Source of the DNA: Blastomyces gilchristii SLH14081
Taxonomy: Eukaryota > Ascomycota > Eurotiomycetes > Onygenales > Ajellomycetaceae
Direction: 5' to 3'
Assembly (NCBI RefSeq): GCF_000003855.2
Contig: NW_003101671.1
Location: forward strand, 1,688,799 to 1,752,798
Length of the DNA stretch: 64,000 bases
A model generated the notes under the pieces. It was not told the origin of the DNA and ran no database searches. It saw only the letters and a list, made by a program, of their open reading frames with translations. Shown piece after piece: positions 58,848 through 64,000 of this stretch (positions within the stretch are counted from its first letter, which is position 1; the number at the start of each line of letters is the position of its first letter). The translations under genes and the position numbers were made by a program.

Positions 58848-59864
58848 TCATCGCGGGTAACGGTCCAGCTTCGATTTCGTAGCAGCAACCGCAAGCGCAT
58901 CTAACCCCCGGGTAATGCCGTCAGAACGCGACGCCCTCCGCATAGGTTCCCCCTGGCGCATGGACGACGTCACCGCCTCATTTAGCGAAGTATATGACCG
59001 TCCCCCATAGCTGCGACTCGTCGATCGACTCGAGGTTTCGTCCGACCTGTCATCTGCGGTTGGGGAAATGGGCGACGCAAGACTGAGATACTCGTCCCGG
59101 TCGTAATGGCGGCTCCTGCTGCTATTCCAGTCCGCTGGAGGAGTAGCAGTTGCGTCCTCGTCACCCCGATTCAGCGATACTTCGCTCGATATCGAGAGGC
59201 GGTGGGTGCGTCGATGTTGTTTCATGTTGTCTTTGCGAGTAAATGCCTTATTGCAAATTGGGCAGTGGACGCCCTTCTCGCCCGTGTGCTTCTTGCCGTG
59301 TCGTGCGGCGTGTCCGGAGGTAGTGAAGGTTGCGGTACAGGAATGGGAGGTGGCGTAGGGACAGGGGTACTTATTTTTCTTGTTGTTGACTTTCGCTGCT
59401 CGCAAGTCTCCTGATCCATTCATCGAGGTTTGGGGCGAGGGTGGGTCTCCATGGGGGATTTCGCTGTGTGTGATCCTCTCGATGGACAGTTTTTCAATAG
59501 GATGGGAGTATTGCGAGCCACGGCGGCTGGCGGGGCCATACGGACTAGCAACATGACTTGGGGGAGCCTGGTGGCTGTAATATATGGAATGCTCTGGATT
59601 TTGACTAAACCCGTTGCTATGTTGATGGTGATGATGCGAGCTTGAATCTAGACGATAGATACCAGGAGATCCAGGGGGTAGAATGGACTCGTCTGGCCGG
59701 ACATTGTGATGATATCCACCTTGCGAAGGCCATTGGCGAACTTGCTGGTGAGTATATGAGGCCGTTTGTGGGCAGTATTTTGAGGCTTTTGAGGGTCGAA
59801 CCGCAAAAGAAGGGTTGTCGTCGTTATTTAGAATAGATATCATGCTGGAACGGCCAGGGTCCAT
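58848..59864 (-). CDS. C2H2 zinc-finger transcription factor
   Basis: A single exon gives 338 residues (MDPGRSSMISILNNDD...). The N-terminal half is disordered, Ser/His/Pro-rich with a His run. Two zinc fingers lie at about 165-225. The first has an unusually long Cys-Cys gap, CPYATSHSC (C-x7-C), followed by x12-H-x3-H. The second is standard (CPICNKAFTRKDNMKQHRRTH). They are joined by HTGEKGVH, a near-canonical linker. The C-terminal part is Ser/Arg-rich, ending TKSKLDRYPR. It is a likely nuclear DNA-binding regulator; the target is unknown. The start ATG is the first in frame, 11 nt downstream of a long GAAA (minus-strand) repeat, so the repeat would lie in the 5' leader. Confidence 0.88.
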   Translation of the reverse strand: MDPGRSSMISILNNDDNPSFAVRPSKASKYCPQTASYTHQQVRQWPSQGGYHHNVRPDESILPPGSPGIYRLDSSSHHHHQHSNGFSQNPEHSIYYSHQAPPSHVASPYGPASRRGSQYSHPIEKLSIERITHSEIPHGDPPSPQTSMNGSGDLRAAKVNNKKNKYPCPYATSHSCTATFTTSGHAARHGKKHTGEKGVHCPICNKAFTRKDNMKQHRRTHRLSISSEVSLNRGDEDATATPPADWNSSRSRHYDRDEYLSLASPISPTADDRSDETSSRSTSRSYGGRSYTSLNEAVTSSMRQGEPMRRASRSDGITRGLDALAVAATKSKLDRYPR

Positions 59865-59875
59865 ATCTTGGTATT

Positions 59876-59880
59876 TCTTT

Positions 59881-59932
<52 letters not shown>

Positions 59933-59934
59933 TC
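59876..59934. repeat. (CTTT)n microsatellite, about 14 units
   Basis: A tetranucleotide repeat immediately 5' of the C2H2 gene; on the coding (minus) strand it reads (GAAA)n and should be part of the 5' untranslated leader. Confidence 0.95.
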
Positions 59935-61312
59935 GTGCCGCAGTCTCTTGGTTATATACAACCAATATATACTCTTCACTCAATGGAACAGTATCTAGAT
60001 CGACATATTAGAAACCCAGACAAGAACAAAAAGTACGAGAAGAAAACCCCCCAGATAAAAACAAAAGTAATCCACGTACCAGCTATATAAAGTCGGTATG
60101 TGTCTTTGCCCTGTGTAACTTGTCCCCGTGGGGGACGATGTACAGAACTTGTTGTTCGTCCGCCAGGTTGTATGGCACGAATTCTGGCTTGATAGTGAGG
60201 CCGCGGGAAGTATGTTCCCTCCGATAATTGACGAAATGTCCCGTGAGAAAGGGGTAACGTAACGTGTGGCGCAAACGGCTAAGTAATGAAAAAGCTATCC
60301 CGCGCCAAGGGACTTTGGATCCCGATATATGGGAAATCTAGGAAAACGGGAGGAGGGAGGAGGGAGGAGGGAGGAGGATAGTTGACAATGGCGTCGCTTT
60401 CCGAACGATATGATACACCACCAGAGCAGCCAGTTACGATAATTGAACAAGGGCCGAGACTATCAAAGGGATGGGGAAAGGGGCAGAGGGCGGTACAATG
60501 CTGGACACAAAAATTGAAAACCAGGCCTGATGGAGCTGCAACACAGGGTGGCAGAGGGGTTCGTGCACAGTGAGGTCAAACGTTCAATCACCAAGAAAAT
60601 AGAATATAGATCAATAGGAGGCCATGCAGAGGCAAGTGACAGGACGGGAAAACGAGTCGGTTTGAGAAAAGGATGGTTATTGTATGCAGGCGCAAGGCAA
60701 TGCTAAATAAATCCCACCAACCAGACAAAAAAAAAAAATGACAAGTTTTATTCCTTTTTTTTTTTTTTTTCCCTTTCCTTTCCTTTCCTTTTCTTTTCTT
60801 TTCTGACTTTTTGAAAAATAACCAATAAATAATAATAAAAAAAGAAGAAGAGCCGAGGGAAAGGCGGGGAGGCTAAGAGCTCATATAGGAACCAGAAATT
60901 ATCGGAGACGTGGAAGGGGGAAGGGGGAAGGAGTACGGAGTAGTAAGAGGGTACATTACAACATACGATAACTTACTCCGTACTCTGTTTTGGACGGGGG
61001 ATGATGCTGCCAGGGATGAAACAAGAAAGGTCGAAGATCCAAGAGGCGTCTTTCAAGCAAGAGTTACGACAACACGGCGGCGGCGGCCGTTGCCAGACTC
61101 CATAGCAGAGGAGCAACAGGGAACCGAGCGGATTAGCGTTTATTAGTGCTTGGAGCAAAAGCGCAATAAAGCGCAACTGGCAACCTAACCTAGAAAACAA
61201 AAGAACTCTCTCTGCAACGTTCTAGATAGAGACTTTTAGTTGGCCAGCTGGAAGCGCGCCAGGGGAAGAAGACCACCAGGAGGGGGCTTGCAGGCTCCAA
61301 ACCTTCTCACTA

Positions 61313-61344
<32 letters not shown>

Positions 61345-61682
61345 TCCTCCTCCCCATCCATAATTCATATCATATCCCAGAGTCCAAGATGAATGCGAGG
61401 GAGGAAAAGCAATATAACGTTGGTGAGGCGCAAAAAAGAAAGGCTTCCAAAAGCTGTCCCCCGCATCGTCATCATTCATCAACGTCGAACCGAGATCTCG
61501 ATACTTGCCATGCCATACCCAATAATTAATCAACAGCGGCAAAAAATAGCATTAAGGTAGAGAGAGAGAGGATGATCGGATTCCTCCTAGTAGTAATTTT
61601 AAGAATTCAATTCCCAATTGCCCAACATCTTGTCTGTCTCAATATTGCGAAGGCATGAATACAGGCGCAATATTATGTGTAA

Positions 61683-61703
61683 TTATTATTATCATCATTA
61701 TTA

Positions 61704-61747
<44 letters not shown>

Positions 61748-61815
61748 TATTATTATTATATTATTATTATTATTATTATTATTACTATTACTATCATCAT
61801 TATTATTACTATTAT
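61683..61815. repeat. imperfect (ATT)n tract
   Basis: About 130 bp of ATT trinucleotides, interrupted by occasional shifts and C substitutions. Confidence 0.9.
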
Positions 61816-62524
61816 AGCACACCGCAACGTTCACCCGCTCGATACAGGGAGCTTCAAGGAAAAATGGCCAGCTAACTAGTGAGCAGCCAGACACATGGCA
61901 ATTTCATGGCTCCCATCCTCACAATGACCTCAGGCCAAGGCGCCTTTTTTCTTTTCCCAAGGGTCCCGTTCAAACCCCTTCGAATACTTTCCGCCATCGG
62001 AATGATTGGCATCATGACTAGAATTTTGGGTCTGGGTTGCGCCTGTCAGACAGCCACTGCTACGGACTGGACTGGAAGGGAATGGGGGAGAAAAAAAAGA
62101 AAAAAAAAATTTGGGGAACAATTCCTGTCAAGTCACTGTTGACTTGACGCCGCGATGACGACGTTGGTTCTGCTTTAACTCAGCTACTCCCCCTTAGCTT
62201 AGCGGGATTTGGGATATCCAGTATGGGGGGGTTAACGGAAAAACTTCGTGAAAGGAAAAAACCTTGAAAGAAAAAAGGGTTTCGTGTTTGGCAATCTTAA
62301 AGCGGGTTTCGGGGGTGAGTGAGTGGGGGGGGGAGGGGGGGGGGATTAGAATTTAGGGGCGAGGGAGGTGACTTTTGGCTACTTCCTAGGCGCGCCTCCT
62401 GCCTTGGTCCCTGAAAGGGGAACGATGAGGTTACGAAAGAAAAGGTTCGGGATGAGCAAATCATCAATGTTCATCTGTCTGCCAAGGGTCCGTTAATAAT
62501 AATAAAGCTCAGGTCTAAGGTGGA

Positions 62525-62624
62525 GAGTCCGCAGTCCGCAGTCCGCAGTCCGCAGTCCACAGTCCACAGTCCGGACATGTGGATGTTGGATGTGGATGTG
62601 GATGTGGATGTGGATGTGGATGTG
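62525..62624. repeat. heptamer minisatellite and TGGATG repeat
   Basis: Six to seven units of AGTCCGC/AGTCCAC are followed directly by about seven TGGATG units. Confidence 0.9.
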
Positions 62625-63123
62625 CGTGTATGGAAAGTGCCCACGTTGCTGCTCTTCTTTGTGTGATTAAATATCGACTCGTATTATCATCATTATTATC
62701 ATTATTATTATTTGTTATTCCCACTCCCACATACATGTTTTGCCCTTGCAGCAACAACGCAAGGAGTTTGAAATCCGGCACGCCGCCCGCCACGAGCTAT
62801 ACAGCTGACCGTACTTCCGCCTCTGAAATTTATTTTTTTTTTTTTTTTTAAAAAAAAAAGAGAGTGTTGGTTTGGCCCACTCCCGCGTGCTTATTAGGTT
62901 CTTCTGCCCTTGGGACCCTCCAACTGGGCGATCCCGAGGACCCTCGACGGCACAACCTCGACCGTCGAACCCGTCGACGACAAGACAAGGGTCCATAACC
63001 CTCTCGGAAAAAGGTCGCTTTCTAAGCTCCGAGAATCTGGAGACTTTCTCTAGTCTTGGATCCCATTCCCATACATACCATACCATGCAGAATAATCATG
63101 GTTTTGGTTTTGGTTTTGTCCTG

Positions 63124-63162
<39 letters not shown>
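63124..63162. repeat. poly-A (39 nt)
   Basis: An uninterrupted A-run, preceded by GGTTTT repeats. Confidence 0.95.
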
Positions 63163-63164
<2 letters not shown>

Positions 63165-63920
63165 CCGACCAATCGACCTTTATAACGTATGTTCCATTTT
63201 CCAATGAATAAAAGAAAAAATTTCGGCTCAGACCGGTACGTTTACGTATACGTTATTGTAGCAGGAAGCACATATGGGTTTCGGGCCAGCGAAAATAGGA
63301 ACTACATCGAATTATCGTCACCCGAGCCACCACGGTTAAAGCGACAGTAGTTTTCGTGTTCCAAAGTCAAAGAAGAGCCGGCGCCCTGTACTGTACTCCG
63401 TAATGTCTTTCATTCTTCCTTGGATACGCATTCGTACATATAAATAGATCCAGGAGTCAATGTGTGGTTACACAGTTTTCTCTCTCTCCTCTCTCTGCAT
63501 TTGAAGGATCGGGCCTGACATGCGCAGCAAAACCCTCGAATCTGCGATAGATAGTATAGTGACTAGGATCACAATGCAGGACAAAAGAGTTCACCCGTAT
63601 TGTATCTCTGTTGGTGCCACTAACCATGCCTTTTTCTCCTGCATCATTCATCATCATCACCATCATCATCATCTTCTTCATCATCTTCTTCATCTCTCGT
63701 CGCGGTGTGGACTCACAGGCTGCAGGTGCCATAAGGGTATCCGAGCCCCATCCAGAGTTGCTGGCTGGATCGCGTGATATCCTATCCCTCTGTGATTCGG
63801 GATTGCACCCAATAATGTATTCCATTATCCCTTTGTGTGTGCTGCACGCACATGAATAGCCGACTTCAATTGATTGACGCGGTAGCTCACTGTTTAACTG
63901 TCTTGTTCTGCTGCCACGTT

Positions 63921-63973
63921 TCTTCTTCTTCTTCTTCTTCTTCTTCTTCTTCGGAGGAGGAGGAGGAGGAGGA
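63921..63973. repeat. (TTC)n then (GGA)n
   Basis: Two adjacent trinucleotide tracts at the right edge of the window. Confidence 0.9.
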
Positions 63974-64000
63974 CATGATCAGTGGTTTGCAGAACGCATG

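Larger units (their letters stand above)
59865..64000. other. 4.1-kb gene-empty, repeat-rich flank
   Basis: No gene is recognised. Contents: three TACTCCGTA-type 9-mers (60934, 60974, 63394), T and CTTTT runs (60756-60803), ATT tracts (61316-61342, 61683-61815), a 9-bp-stem perfect hairpin (62127-62148), a heptamer minisatellite (62525-62572), TGGATG repeats (62579-62624), A39 (63124-63162) and (TTC)n/(GGA)n at the right end (63921-63973). It probably includes a long promoter for the minus-strand C2H2 gene. Confidence 0.6.

Noticed and set aside
61618..61879. Poly-Ile/Tyr/Leu frames over the ATT repeat
   Set aside because: They are pure microsatellite translations, not genes. The same applies to 45475-45829.
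1..64000. CRISPR arrays, rRNA genes, intact transposons or LTR pairs
   Set aside because: None seen: no regularly spaced repeats with unique spacers, no transposase, integrase or reverse-transcriptase motifs, and no rRNA-like sequence.

Overview
The window reads as nuclear DNA of a filamentous ascomycete, most likely a eurotiomycete (Eurotiales or Onygenales). The reasons are short spliceosomal introns (about 57-150 nt) with GTRNGT donors and YAG acceptors, CTAAC-like branch points, Zn2Cys6 and ZafA/Zap1-type regulators, and housekeeping genes of clearly fungal type (CK2 beta, eIF3h, Prp5). Species cannot be settled from the sequence alone. Nearly all genes are split, so the exon joins below were worked out by hand from splice signals and frame continuity.

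Layout. 1-6 kb: a FAM192A/PIP30-like gene (-), a conserved mitochondrial-looking protein (+) and the CK2 regulatory beta subunit (+). 6-20 kb: an accessory and largely decayed interval. It holds an intact-looking three-exon gene for a small secreted cysteine-rich protein, a broken BBE-type FAD oxidase, a frameshifted Dabb (stress-responsive A/B barrel) gene, an intact Zn2Cys6 regulator and a broken protein-arginine deiminase. 20.7-23.4 kb: kynurenine formamidase (-) and eIF3h (+), sharing a 367-bp divergent promoter. 24.9-32.1 kb: one gene (-) for a protein of about 2,220 residues built from more than 20 tryptophan-plus-lysine repeats separated by Pro/Glu spacers. 32.1-37.7 kb: a gene-empty stretch dense in microsatellites. 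37.7-43.4 kb: a mitochondrial-type HMG-box protein (-) and the Prp5 DEAD-box splicing helicase (+), divergent. 44.4-48.4 kb: a small N-terminally acylated protein (-) and a ZafA-like zinc-response activator (+), divergent. 49.4-53 kb: a conserved unknown gene (-) and a broken peroxisomal 4-coumarate-CoA-ligase-like gene (-). 53.9-60 kb: a DUF3824-like Arg/Ser-rich protein (-) and a C2H2 zinc-finger protein (-). 60-64 kb: simple repeats with no gene that I can support.

The housekeeping parts look intact and conventional. The unusual material is (i) the 8-20 kb accessory island, where metabolic and secreted genes are decayed while their neighbouring Zn2Cys6 regulator is intact; (ii) the giant W/K-repeat protein; (iii) two probable GC-AG introns; and (iv) a 9-mer, TACTCCGTA, found exactly 11 times (about 0.5 expected), only between genes and often as GTAC-TCC-GTAC.
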